From Flavobacteriales bacterium (lineage in GTDB: Bacteria; Bacteroidota; Bacteroidia; Flavobacteriales; PHOS-HE28), in assembly GCA_008016945.1 (NCBI GenBank), contig SSGN01000205.1:1-22182 (forward strand): a stretch of DNA of 22,182 nt, read 5' to 3'. Positions 6,118 through 14,339 of the stretch are shown here, piece by piece. A program made the translations under genes and the position numbers. The notes under the pieces were generated by a model. That model had not been told where the DNA came from and ran no database searches. It saw nothing but the letters and a program-made list of their open reading frames with translations. Position 1 is the first letter of the stretch. The number at the start of each line of letters is the position of its first letter.

Positions 6118-7230
6118 TCACATGGCGCGGCGCGTGATCCGCACGTAGGTGGGATCGAGCTTGCGCCCGGCGGGGTGTTCACCCACCAGTTGCAGTGCTC
6201 CTGCCCGCTTGCCGCTCTCATCGGGCGTATCGGTCACCACCAGTGCCTTGTGGCAGGCATCGAAGTTGATGTGCGGCACCGGGTGCGTGGTATGGATCTG
6301 GAAATCGGGGTTCCACCAGCCGATGTCGGACACGTTCAACTGCCCGGACATGTACAGGATCACAGGTGCGCCGATCGGGCTGTTCCAGTAGATGTTCTCC
6401 AGGTTCACGGTGGCCTTGGGCGGCATGTTCACGTGGATGCTGGCCTGGCGCGACCGGTGCTCCACGTGGAAATTGGAGAGGGTGAAGGTCTTCACCACCG
6501 GATTGTTCGCCGGCCGGGTCTCGTCGCCATCGGTCCGTGCCGAGAGGAAGAGGTCATGGTCCGCAGGCGCACCTTCGCTGATGCAGTCGGATAGGCGCAC
6601 CCCACCGCTATTGAGCACAGTGAACGCATCGGTGGTGGTCTTGCTGCAATACACCCTGCACTGCTGCAACACCGTGTGATTGCTCTGGCTATTGCTGGTA
6701 TTCGCGCCGGGCCAATCGCCACAACGCACCACGAACCCGCGTTTCGCCGGGTTGGTCACCAGCACGCTCTCCAACCGTGCCATCAGGCAGAAGCGCAGGT
6801 CCACGGCCACCTCGGTCTGGCCGGTGAGCCTACAGTTGACCACGGTGCTGTTCAGCGTGGCTTGCAGATCGATCGCCTTGCGCCCGCCGGTGATCGCCGC
6901 GAAATCGCGGATGGTATAGCGGTTGCCGGTGCGTTGGGCGGCCATCTTCTGATCGGCGATCGGGTTGGTGAAGCCGTTGGAGCCGGGCGCCAAGGAGAGG
7001 GTGCATCCTTTCCCATCGATCAGCAGGTAACGCACCGCTGGGAGCACGATATCGCCGCTCGCATGGTAGGTATCGCTGGCGGAGAACGAGACACAGGTGG
7101 CATCCTTGGGCAGTTCGGCGAAGAACGCCGACACATCGCGTCCTGCGGGCACGATGTATTCGGTGGCCCGTGTGGCCATGGGCAGTGACGACGCCACGAG
7201 GCAAACGACAACGCACGATCTCAGGTCCAT
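6118..7230 (-). CDS. Secreted right-handed beta-helix-like protein
   Basis: This 370-aa protein begins with a signal peptide (hydrophobic stretch VVVCLVASSLPMATRA, residues of about 7-22). The body has the irregular short-strand pattern of parallel beta-helix proteins: repeated Asn/Ser/Thr/Val stretches such as NSTVVNCRLTG, RLESVLVTN, VLQQCRVYCS, LNSGGVRLSDCISEG and FTLSNFHVEHRS, with regularly recurring Cys and Asn that fit stacked rungs. This recalls pectate-lyase-like and tailspike folds, but I cannot identify catalytic residues or a substrate. It is probably periplasmic or exported; no T9SS tail is seen. The start at 7230 lies 2 nt after the CPBP protease stop, so the two form an operon. 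I preferred this ATG over the much longer open frame upstream, which overlaps the CPBP gene and is low-complexity. Confidence 0.72.
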   Translation of the reverse strand: MDLRSCVVVCLVASSLPMATRATEYIVPAGRDVSAFFAELPKDATCVSFSASDTYHASGDIVLPAVRYLLIDGKGCTLSLAPGSNGFTNPIADQKMAAQRTGNRYTIRDFAAITGGRKAIDLQATLNSTVVNCRLTGQTEVAVDLRFCLMARLESVLVTNPAKRGFVVRCGDWPGANTSNSQSNHTVLQQCRVYCSKTTTDAFTVLNSGGVRLSDCISEGAPADHDLFLSARTDGDETRPANNPVVKTFTLSNFHVEHRSRQASIHVNMPPKATVNLENIYWNSPIGAPVILYMSGQLNVSDIGWWNPDFQIHTTHPVPHINFDACHKALVVTDTPDESGKRAGALQLVGEHPAGRKLDPTYVRITRRAM

Positions 7231-7232
7231 GG

Positions 7233-8183
7233 TCACAGCGGTGTTCGGGTATCCGGTTCGGTCGGGCGGAGGAACGCCCTGCGGTAGGCACCATCCATCA
7301 GGAGCACCACCGTGGCCAGGAGCGCGATGGCGATGCATCCCGCGATCCCTGCCGGCGATGCCACGAGCACATGGCCTCCCTCTGCGAACAACAGGTACGC
7401 GCCCGCCGAGCCGTTGATGATGCCATGCAACACGCACGGGGCCCATACACTGCCGGAGCGCCAGCGCGCATGGTCGAACAACAGGGCGAGGAGAACGCAG
7501 AACAGAACCATCAGGAGGATCCCCACCACGGGGTGGCCCGGATAGTTGTGACCCATGGCGATCAACGGTGCATGCCAAGCCCCCCAGACCGCACCGGTGA
7601 ACGACACCCGGCGTATGGGCGGCCAGGACCGCAGGGCGCCGAACAGGTAGCCGCGCCAGCCCAGCTCCTCGCCAAGCATGAACGGCAGGTTGATGGTGAA
7701 CGCCGCGACCACGGCCACGGCGAGCAAGGCGAATAGGATCCCAGCCCCGGGCAGACCCGCCAGCCGTTCCACCACCCCTCCACGCGCGGCCAGGCCCTGC
7801 TCGCTCATGATCGCCGCGACACGCTCGGCGAAACGAGCACCCGACACCTCGACGTGGCCGAAGGCCCCCACCGCCAAACCATCGCCGAAAAGGTGGATCA
7901 CCGCCAAGGTCAACGGCACGATGCACACCCCCACCAGGACCGTGGACAACAGGCCATGCCACCGGATCCGCGCCGGGTGAAGGCCCACGGTGCTCCATGC
8001 GGCGCGTTCCATCAAACGCCACTGGACCAATGCGGCAATGGCCGGCCCCAGCATGCAGATCGCGGCGACCGCGGGGTAGGCCGGATGCGCGGTATCCACA
8101 CCAAAAAGCGCACCCACGCCCGCGATACCCCAACTGATACCGAATGCGATCAACAGGAACGAGCGCACCGGTGGTCCTACCAT
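7233..8183 (-). CDS. CPBP-family intramembrane metalloprotease (CAAX-type)
   Basis: This is a 316-aa polytopic membrane protein of the CPBP/ABI family, whose members include Rce1-type prenyl proteases and bacteriocin-immunity proteins. The family motifs are present. EELGWRGYL at residues 172-180 supplies E172, E173 and R177. WGAWHAPL follows with the first catalytic His, and VLHGIINGSAG gives the H-x3-N motif. About eight hydrophobic segments are visible. I chose the ATG at 8183 (MVGPPVRSFLL): it opens into the first membrane segment, and a promoter-like TATACTTG ends four bases before it; upstream ATGs give non-hydrophobic extensions. The gene leads an operon with the beta-helix protein. The substrate is unknown. 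Confidence 0.88.
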   Translation of the reverse strand: MVGPPVRSFLLIAFGISWGIAGVGALFGVDTAHPAYPAVAAICMLGPAIAALVQWRLMERAAWSTVGLHPARIRWHGLLSTVLVGVCIVPLTLAVIHLFGDGLAVGAFGHVEVSGARFAERVAAIMSEQGLAARGGVVERLAGLPGAGILFALLAVAVVAAFTINLPFMLGEELGWRGYLFGALRSWPPIRRVSFTGAVWGAWHAPLIAMGHNYPGHPVVGILLMVLFCVLLALLFDHARWRSGSVWAPCVLHGIINGSAGAYLLFAEGGHVLVASPAGIAGCIAIALLATVVLLMDGAYRRAFLRPTEPDTRTPL

Positions 8184-8187
8184 GGAA

Positions 8188-8195
8188 CAAGTATA
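8188..8195 (-). promoter_or_regulatory. Candidate -7 element immediately before the CPBP gene
   Basis: On the minus strand TATACTTG matches TAnnTTTG at seven of eight positions and ends four bases before the ATG at 8183. A TTTC 20 bp further upstream may serve as the -33 box. If used, the mRNA would have almost no leader. Confidence 0.35.
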
Positions 8196-8288
8196 GGAGG
8201 ACCAAGACACCTCCGGAAAGCACATAGTGGGCATCTTCGGCCGTTAGCGAATGTGCGAATGATATTATCCTTATCGCCAAGAGAACCC

Positions 8289-9053
8289 ATGCGCCCCACC
8301 CTCCTGCTTCTCCATGGCTTTCCGTTGGACCATACACTTTGGGACCCGAACATCGCAGCCTTGAGCACCGTGGCCAATGTGCTCGCACCGGACCTGCCGG
8401 GATTCGGCGAAGCGCGGAACACCACGCCCATGCGGACCATGGAGGCCACCGCAGCGCACCTCCTCCACCAGCTCGACGCACGAGGCATCGACCGATTCAT
8501 ACCCTGCGGCCTTTCCATGGGCGGCTACATCGCCATGGCCCTTGCGGAACGGGCTCCTGCGCGCGTTGCCGCACTGATCCTATGCAACACGCGCAGTACC
8601 GCCGATACGGAGGAAGGGAAACAAGGAAGGGAAACGACCGCGCACGATGCCCTGGAGAAAGGCATGTCCGTGATCGCCCGGGCCATGGTACCCAAGGTAC
8701 TGGGTGCCACCACACGGCGCGAGCGGCCTGCGGAAGCGGCCCGGATCGAAGCGATGATCGCCCGGCAGGACCCGGAAGCCGTGGCCGCCGCCTCCCGTGC
8801 GATGGCCTTGCGACCCGACCGAACCGCGGTACTGCGCGACTTCCAGGGTCCAGCGCTGGTGATCACCGGCGATGAGGACGAATTGATGCCGCTGCCCACG
8901 AGCGTTCACATGGCCGAAGCACTGTCCCATGGCCAACTGGTCGTCATACCCGGCGCCGGCCACCTGAGCAACACGGAGCGGCCGGATGACTTTCATCAGG
9001 CGGTCCTGCCATTCCTTAGGGCGATCGCAGCAGGCAATACTGCGACCATGTAG
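8289..9053 (+). CDS. Alpha/beta hydrolase
   Basis: This 254-aa soluble hydrolase has the classic alpha/beta fold order. HGFP after the first strand forms the oxyanion hole. The nucleophile elbow is GLSMGG (Ser76). The acid is Asp197 in GDEDELMP, and the base is His225 in GAGHLSN. The overall form resembles 3-oxoadipate enol-lactonase and related small-ester hydrolases, but no pathway genes are adjacent, so the substrate is open. The ATG at 8289 (MRPTLLLLHGF) is placed normally before strand 1; an in-frame ATG at 8259 would add ten residues. The gene is divergent from the CPBP operon, with a 105-bp shared upstream region. No signal peptide is seen. Confidence 0.9.
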   Translation: MRPTLLLLHGFPLDHTLWDPNIAALSTVANVLAPDLPGFGEARNTTPMRTMEATAAHLLHQLDARGIDRFIPCGLSMGGYIAMALAERAPARVAALILCNTRSTADTEEGKQGRETTAHDALEKGMSVIARAMVPKVLGATTRRERPAEAARIEAMIARQDPEAVAAASRAMALRPDRTAVLRDFQGPALVITGDEDELMPLPTSVHMAEALSHGQLVVIPGAGHLSNTERPDDFHQAVLPFLRAIAAGNTATM

Positions 9054-9185
9054 CAAGGCCGCTACCGCACTCGACAGGCCGGATCGCGCCTTCGTCGGAA
9101 GTATCGGCGTATTGATCGGACAGGGCGACACGAAGCCTGCGCCTATCCTTCCAAGGAACGGCCGTATTCACTTTTGGAAAAAGGA

Positions 9186-9197
9186 TGACGATCGTCA
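9186..9197. promoter_or_regulatory. 12-bp perfect palindrome upstream of the T9SS cargo gene
   Basis: TGACGATCGTCA reads the same on both strands and lies 39 bp before the ATG at 9237. A -7-like TAGATTCG is at 9207-9214, so the palindrome sits where an operator could. A related interrupted palindrome (CTGACG-GAT-CGTCAG, 1813-1827) overlaps the end of dnaE. Function is unproven. Confidence 0.3.
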
Positions 9198-9236
9198 GTC
9201 TGCGGTTAGATTCGGCGCCTCGACCGAACAAACCAG

Positions 9237-11120
9237 ATGATCAGAACCTCCCCCCTCAGCCTTCTCGTGATCGGTGCCTTGGTGCCGACGTTCGCCATGG
9301 CCCAATGCGAAGCCGGCGAATTGGAAGTGAGCATACAAGTACACACCGACCAGTATGGGAACGAGACCATGTGGCAATTGGTGGCTGCGGGTGCGGCGTG
9401 CGGCGCATCGCCCCTCTTCGTGGGTGGCAACAGCGCGGTGACCTGCGCCAGCGCGGGCAACTTCAGCTCGCCGGCGGGTGGCTATGCCAACAGCGCCACC
9501 ATCACCGAAGGGCCTTGGTGCCTGGTCGAGGGCACGCAGTACGACATCATCTGTCTGGACTCTTACGGCGATGGCCAAGCGGGCTTCACGGTCTTGATCG
9601 GCGGAACCTATGCGGCCTCGTTCCCCGCCACGGGCGGTGCCATGAACCGGTACACCTTCACGGTACAACTGCCGGAAGCGCGTGATATCGCGGTGGTATC
9701 CAACCAGACCAGCCTCTTCGCCGAGGCAGGCCTTCCGGTGGCCATCGCCGTAACGGTGAAGAACGTGGGTTCCGATGCGGTGAGCTCCTTCGGCATCGGT
9801 TACAGCGTGGCCGGCGGTGTAGAGACCACGGAGACCTTCACGGTGAACCTTGCTCCTGGCGCGGAACGCGAGGTACTGATGACCGCCCCGTGGATCCCCG
9901 CCGCCGAAGGTGCGCAGACGGTGGACCTGCGGATCACCGCGGTGAACGGTGACACCGACCAGGACGCTTCCAATGACCAGGTGAGCCGCGATGTGATGGT
10001 GAACCCCGCGATCCCCGATCTGGCCGATGCCTACCTGCAAGACCCACCGGTGCTGACCCAGGTGGCCGATGCCGACCAGGACATCCTGGTACCGCGCGAC
10101 CTGGACTTCCACCCGGACCGCAGCCGTAACGAGCTGTGGGTGATCAACAAGGACGTCTTCAACACCGGTGGCAGCACCGTGCGATTCACCAACCCGGGCG
10201 GGCAGGACCAGAGCTTCCTCTACCAGCGGGACCCTGCGGCGCGCCACTTCCTCAGCCTCCCCACGGGCATCGCCATGGGCGACAACAACGGATTCGCCAC
10301 CTGCCCCGGGGTGTACGACGCCAATGGAAATCAAAGCACCACCACACCCTTCACGGGCCCCACGCTCTGGAGCGCCGACCCGGCGATCTATGCGCAGAAT
10401 CAGTTCGGGCCCTTGGGTAGCCACCTGGACATGCTGCATGTGACACCGCGTAGCCAGGGCATCGCCCATGAACGGTGGAACCGGTACTGGGTGGTGGACG
10501 GCACCAACCGCGATGTGGTGATGCACGATTTCAAGGGCGACCATGGCCCCGGACAGGACTACCACGGCAACGCCATCATCCACCGTTACACACAAGTGAG
10601 CATCACGCGCGATCCGAACAACCACATCGTGAGCCACTGTGTGATGGACAAGAGCAGCGGCTGGCTGTACATCGTGGACCACGGCGGGCAGCGGATCCTG
10701 CGCCTGAACACGCGTACGGGAACCTTGGCCGGCAACCCCACGTTCGGTCCCTTCGAGCAATACGTGCAGTACCGGAACGTGACCGGAGCCACCGTGGAGG
10801 TGATCGTGAACAGCGGGCTTCAGGAACCCGCCGGCATCGAGGTGGTGGGCACCACCCTCTACGTGAGCGACCATGCCACCGGCGAGATCATCCTGTACGA
10901 CATGGCCAACGGCTTCGCCGAACGCGGGCGCCTGGCCGCCACGCCGGGCATCATGGGGATCAAAGCGGGGTTCGATGGTCGCTTGTGGTACGTGAACGCC
11001 ACCAACAGCACCTTGGTGCGTGTGGATCCCGCCAGCATGGTGGTGGGTCTTCCTGAACAGGCAGCAGCCACACGTGGAGCATCCACCCGAACCCGGCCAG
11101 CAACTTGGTCACCATCCTAG
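9237..11120 (+). CDS. Large secreted T9SS cargo protein with beta-propeller-like region; frame breaks before the sorting domain
   Basis: The open frame encodes 627 aa. A signal peptide (LSLLVIGALVPTFAMAQ) is followed by a Cys-containing domain (residues of about 25-150, with ITEGPWCLVEG and SYGDGQAGF). A CARDB-like adhesion module covers about 155-255 (DIAVVSNQTSLFAEAGLP, VTVKNVGSDAVSSF). A repeat-bearing region of NHL/propeller type runs from about 285 to the end (ELWVINKD, GWLYIVDHGGQRILRLN, TLYVSDHATGEIILYD, GRLWYVNATNSTLVRVD). The last 20 or so codons (after VVGLPEQ) are Arg/Thr/Ala-rich and non-homologous in character. A typical T9SS sorting domain continues in the -1 frame just there. 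The protein was therefore almost certainly about 685 aa and exported to the cell surface, and it is either broken in this genome or mis-sequenced. Confidence 0.85.
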   Translation: MIRTSPLSLLVIGALVPTFAMAQCEAGELEVSIQVHTDQYGNETMWQLVAAGAACGASPLFVGGNSAVTCASAGNFSSPAGGYANSATITEGPWCLVEGTQYDIICLDSYGDGQAGFTVLIGGTYAASFPATGGAMNRYTFTVQLPEARDIAVVSNQTSLFAEAGLPVAIAVTVKNVGSDAVSSFGIGYSVAGGVETTETFTVNLAPGAEREVLMTAPWIPAAEGAQTVDLRITAVNGDTDQDASNDQVSRDVMVNPAIPDLADAYLQDPPVLTQVADADQDILVPRDLDFHPDRSRNELWVINKDVFNTGGSTVRFTNPGGQDQSFLYQRDPAARHFLSLPTGIAMGDNNGFATCPGVYDANGNQSTTTPFTGPTLWSADPAIYAQNQFGPLGSHLDMLHVTPRSQGIAHERWNRYWVVDGTNRDVVMHDFKGDHGPGQDYHGNAIIHRYTQVSITRDPNNHIVSHCVMDKSSGWLYIVDHGGQRILRLNTRTGTLAGNPTFGPFEQYVQYRNVTGATVEVIVNSGLQEPAGIEVVGTTLYVSDHATGEIILYDMANGFAERGRLAATPGIMGIKAGFDGRLWYVNATNSTLVRVDPASMVVGLPEQAAATRGASTRTRPATWSPS

Positions 11121-11296
11121 CACCGGGAGCACCGCACGACACGCGCATCGAGGTGAGGGACAGCGCTGGCCGGCTGTGCAGCCAAGGCACCCTGGCCATG
11201 TACCGGCAAGGGATCGATGTGCAGGCCCTTCCGAACGGGGTCTATACCATCGCCCTGGGCGGCTCCACGGTACAGCGCTTGGTGATCGCGCGGTGA
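11057..11296 (+). pseudogene. Out-of-frame T9SS type A C-terminal sorting domain of the preceding gene
   Basis: In the frame shifted by -1 relative to the upstream gene, 11057-11296 reads HTWSIHPNPASNLVTI near its start. This is the hallmark PNP motif that opens Por/T9SS type A sorting domains. The continuation is also typical: IEVRDSAGRLCSQG, then VQALPNGVYTIAL and a closing RLVIAR. An in-frame TGA at 11054-11056 marks the earliest possible joining point. The natural junction is within 11057-11072, in the GCAGCAGCC stretch. There is no start codon suited to independent expression. A one-base loss, real or from sequencing, explains the arrangement. Confidence 0.85.
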
Positions 11297-11311
11297 GCGA
11301 CGTGTAGAGGA

Positions 11312-11327
11312 TGGCGCCCTGGCGCCA
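11312..11327. repeat. Hairpin-forming inverted repeat downstream of the T9SS cargo gene
   Basis: TGGCGCC (11312-11318) is followed by CT and GGCGCCA (11321-11327), 15 bp after the sorting-domain stop. It has the position of a 3' hairpin but lacks a T-tract. The rest of the 196-bp gap to the dioxygenase gene contains only that gene's promoter-like site. Confidence 0.4.
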
Positions 11328-11459
11328 CGAAGCGACGGCCCGCGCCGAACACCACCGTGTTCCGATCCGGGACCCGACCTTCGTCGGTATTCGGACCCAC
11401 ATATCCTGAATTTTCACCCGGAAGCTGATCCCGGTCACGTTCGGGCGGCCCCATGGGTC

Positions 11460-11467
11460 TACATTTG
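11460..11467 (+). promoter_or_regulatory. Candidate -7 element of the tryptophan dioxygenase gene
   Basis: TACATTTG matches the -7 consensus exactly, 25 nt before the ATG. A TTCG (11440-11443) 16 bp upstream could be an imperfect -33 box. Confidence 0.55.
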
Positions 11468-11492
11468 GCCGTTCCACATCGCCCCCATTCGC

Positions 11493-12497
11493 ATGAGCAA
11501 CGTCTACTACCCCGACTACCTCCAACTCGACAAGATCCTGGGTGCGCAAGCACCGGAGAGCGACAAGCACGGCGTGCAAGCCCACGACGAGATGTTGTTC
11601 ATCATCATCCACCAGGCCTACGAGCTGTGGTTCAAGCAGGTGTTGCACGAGGTGGGGAGCGTGATCGGCATGTTCAGCGACCATCACGTGGACGATGGGC
11701 GTGGGGAGCTGAACATCGCGGTACACCGCCTGCAGCGGGTGAAGACCATCCTGGATGTGCTGGTGCACCAGATGGACATCATGGAAACGATGACCCCGTT
11801 GGACTTCCTGGACTTCCGCGACCTGTTGCGTCCGGCGAGCGGATTCCAGAGCATGCAGTTCAAGATCCTGGAGGCCCGCCTGGGGCTGCGCATGGAAGCG
11901 CGTTTCGGCAAGCAGTATTACACCAGCCAACTGCGGCCCGACCACAAAGCGGAGATCGAGGCGTTGGAAAGCCAGCCCACCTTGTTGGAACTGGTGAACG
12001 CCTGGCTGGAACGCATGCCCTTCCTGCGCGAGGAGTATTGGCCCCAGGGCGAAGACCCCTTCTTCGTGAAACTGGAGAACCTGTACACCGCCGGGCTGGT
12101 GGAAGGCGAGCAAGGCAATGCCGGGCTGTGGCGGAAGATCTTCGTGGATGGCAGTGCCGAGCGGCGCCTGTCGGCCGCGGCCTGTCGCAGTGCGCTCTTC
12201 ATCATGCTCTACCGCGACGAGCCGATCTTCCAACAGGCCTTCCGTTTCCTGGACGCGTTGCTGGACATCGACGAGGGGATGGCCGCCTGGCGCAGCCGCC
12301 ACGTGAACATGGTGCACCGGATGATCGGCCTGCGGGTGGGCACGGGAGGCAGCACGGGCAAAGCCTACCTGAAAGGCGCCATGGACAGCCACTACATCTT
12401 CAGCGAGATCGCCGACCTGAGCAGCTTCCTGTTCGAGCGCCGGAAACTGCCGGTGCTGCCGGAGCGGCTGCGGAGCGCGCTGGGGTTCGGAGGCTGA
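11493..12497 (+). CDS. kynA: Tryptophan 2,3-dioxygenase
   Basis: This 334-aa haem enzyme opens the indole ring of L-tryptophan with O2 to give N-formylkynurenine, the first step of the kynurenine pathway. Diagnostic blocks are present: LFIIIHQAYELWFKQ with distal-pocket His40; RLQRVKTILDVLVHQMDIMETMTPLDFLDFR, visible in pieces from about residue 79; and SGFQSMQFKILEARLG. The C-terminal haem-binding region is WRSRHVNMVHRMIG followed by GTGGSTG; by family comparison His270 is the axial haem ligand. Compared with the shorter (280-300 aa) bacterial enzymes it has extra sequence in the middle, similar to the longer forms. It has its own promoter-like site. No kynureninase or arylformamidase gene is adjacent, so the rest of the pathway must be elsewhere. 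Confidence 0.96.
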   Translation: MSNVYYPDYLQLDKILGAQAPESDKHGVQAHDEMLFIIIHQAYELWFKQVLHEVGSVIGMFSDHHVDDGRGELNIAVHRLQRVKTILDVLVHQMDIMETMTPLDFLDFRDLLRPASGFQSMQFKILEARLGLRMEARFGKQYYTSQLRPDHKAEIEALESQPTLLELVNAWLERMPFLREEYWPQGEDPFFVKLENLYTAGLVEGEQGNAGLWRKIFVDGSAERRLSAAACRSALFIMLYRDEPIFQQAFRFLDALLDIDEGMAAWRSRHVNMVHRMIGLRVGTGGSTGKAYLKGAMDSHYIFSEIADLSSFLFERRKLPVLPERLRSALGFGG

Positions 12498-12586
12498 TCA
12501 CCACCTGACCGTTGGAACTTCGACGTGCCGGCCTTGTGGGCAGCACTTTCGGCCATTGCGTTGTCTACCTTGTCGTACCAACACCG

Positions 12587-14284
12587 ATGCCCATGCGGAC
12601 CGTTATCCTACAGGTGATCGCTTGCGCGGCCGGTTGTGCGCTAACGATCCGTAGCACAGGCCAGCTCGTTCTCACCACCGCACCTGCGAGCGGCGACTTC
12701 AGCACCATACACCATACTTCGTTGGGTGCGGACGGTGGGGCCCTCCTCGCATATGGCAAGCAGGGAGAACCGGGCCTGACCATTCAGCGATTCTCATCCG
12801 AGGGCCAGGTCCTCTGGAGCAAGACCTTGATACACCCCAACGCCGGTAACTGGTACCGCTCCACCTACATGGATGATGGCCAGGGCGGGCTCTGGTGCGG
12901 CGTGCTGAGCAACGAAGGTCATGACCTTCTGACCGGGATCACCACCAGCCACATCCACCTTTGCCATGTGGATGCCTCCGGGAGCCTGATCGGCGCCTGG
13001 TCCCATGCACGGACCTGGACCACTCCGGAGTTCCCCATCACCGAGCTGACCGCATTGGACATGGCGCTCCTTCCCGATGGAGGGCTCATCCTTAAGGTGA
13101 TCGGTAGTACCCAATCCTTGGCCGACTTCCTGGACGTTCTCAAGTTCCAGTCGAATGGTAACATGGATTGGGCGCGGAACATCGGTGACGTCCCTGCATT
13201 GGAGCAAGAAGGTATTCCGTTCAATTTATCTCCGATCGCCAGTAGCGTCACCCGTCCGGTGGTGTCCAGCGACGGATCCATCACCCTCGGTCTCGGCCAT
13301 GGAGGGTTCGCTACCCAAACCCTGGTCCAGATCGATCCATTTGGAGAGATCACCTGGAAGAGGCAACACGCCTACACGAACTCCTCCTACTACGGTGAGC
13401 TCCGGGACATCGGGGTGGACGACCAGGATCGGATCCATGTGGTGGGCAGGCTTTCGTTGCCCACCGGGCAATTCTTGATCCTGCCGGTGTACCAGTCCGA
13501 TGGCACCTGGCTGCGTACGGACTTGTGTACGATCACGGAGTACCAGAGCTACACGGTCGGCAGCGCCATGGTCATCGGTCCCGGTGATCGGCGGACGATC
13601 CTGAACTCCGGAACGAAGTGGGCGACCACCGTCATTCCCAGCCTGGGTTCAGCCACGGCCACACATCGCCATTCGACCATCGTGACCGAAGGCTCGGAGA
13701 ACGTCACCCACAGCTGGACAAAGCTGGCCACCCACAATGGCATGCTCCTCCGTGCCGGTGTTCAGCGGCGCCAGCACAATATCCTGGCCTACACCACCAA
13801 CGCACCAGCACTGGCCTTGGAGCCTATCGACACCTTCGCCTCCTGTTCCGACTCGGTCTCGACGAGCGCCATGGTCGAAGTGCCTGCTTCGATCCTTGAT
13901 CTCAGTGAGCCGGAACTTCACATCGCGGACATCGGGAGCTGGTTGGAAGGCCCCCACAGCAGTCCATGGGCGTTGGAGGAAGGGCCGGTACCGATCACCA
14001 CCCCGGCCTGCGCCATCCCTACCGGTGTGGATCCGCTGGATCGCACCTCATGGACCACGACCACCATGGTGCGAAGCGGTGAGCCCATCGAGCTCACCGA
14101 AGCCCACACCGGCGTGGTCGATGTGCTTTCCATGACCGGGGCGGTCGTGTACAGCCTACGCCTCGCCGGGGCACAGAGCATTCCGACGGCGGGTTGGAGC
14201 CCTGGCAGCTACCTGGTGCGATCGGCGAACCTCGGTGGACACGAGGTACGCATGGCACGCCTGCTCGTGATCGACGAGCGTTGA
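12587..14284 (+). CDS. T9SS type A sorting domain-containing secreted protein
   Basis: This 565-aa protein begins with a signal peptide (VILQVIACAAGCALTI). The main body has repeated beta-strand patterns like a delta-60/beta-propeller repeat protein (for example IQRFSSEGQVLWSKTL, VDQDRIHVVGRL-type phrases such as VDDQDRIHVVGRLSLP, and QIDPFGEITWKRQHAY). It ends in a T9SS tail of about 80 residues: IELTEAHTGVVDVLSMTG, then GWSPGSYLVR and a basic RMARLLVID end. It is predicted to pass the inner membrane by Sec and the outer membrane by T9SS, then to be anchored or released. I chose the ATG at 12587 (MPMRTVIL) because it places the signal peptide at the N-terminus; an alternative ATG at 12593 also fits. 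The binding partner is unknown. Confidence 0.87.
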   Translation: MPMRTVILQVIACAAGCALTIRSTGQLVLTTAPASGDFSTIHHTSLGADGGALLAYGKQGEPGLTIQRFSSEGQVLWSKTLIHPNAGNWYRSTYMDDGQGGLWCGVLSNEGHDLLTGITTSHIHLCHVDASGSLIGAWSHARTWTTPEFPITELTALDMALLPDGGLILKVIGSTQSLADFLDVLKFQSNGNMDWARNIGDVPALEQEGIPFNLSPIASSVTRPVVSSDGSITLGLGHGGFATQTLVQIDPFGEITWKRQHAYTNSSYYGELRDIGVDDQDRIHVVGRLSLPTGQFLILPVYQSDGTWLRTDLCTITEYQSYTVGSAMVIGPGDRRTILNSGTKWATTVIPSLGSATATHRHSTIVTEGSENVTHSWTKLATHNGMLLRAGVQRRQHNILAYTTNAPALALEPIDTFASCSDSVSTSAMVEVPASILDLSEPELHIADIGSWLEGPHSSPWALEEGPVPITTPACAIPTGVDPLDRTSWTTTTMVRSGEPIELTEAHTGVVDVLSMTGAVVYSLRLAGAQSIPTAGWSPGSYLVRSANLGGHEVRMARLLVIDER

Positions 14285-14339
14285 AACCGTTTGGACGATC
14301 CATAACGGCCCAAGCTGCGCGACCATTCTTTCACGAGCC

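Noticed and set aside
7231..8481. N-terminal extension of the minus-strand beta-helix frame up to 8481
   Set aside because: It overlaps the CPBP gene and is Gly/Arg/Trp-rich without homology. The signal peptide at 7230 marks the real start.
9195..10874. 559-codon open frame on the minus strand
   Set aside because: It is antisense to the T9SS cargo gene, rich in His, Gly, Val and Arg, and has no recognisable domain. It is a GC-rich shadow frame.
11057..11072. Programmed -1 ribosomal frameshift in the T9SS gene
   Set aside because: No slippery heptamer and no clear stimulatory structure right after the junction. A mutation or sequencing error is simpler.
9089..11387. Shared 10-mer CCTTCGTCGG at 9089-9098 and 11378-11387 flanking the T9SS gene
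   Set aside because: Shared 10-mers are expected by chance in a window of this size, and the flanking bases do not align well. It is not evidence of a mobile element.
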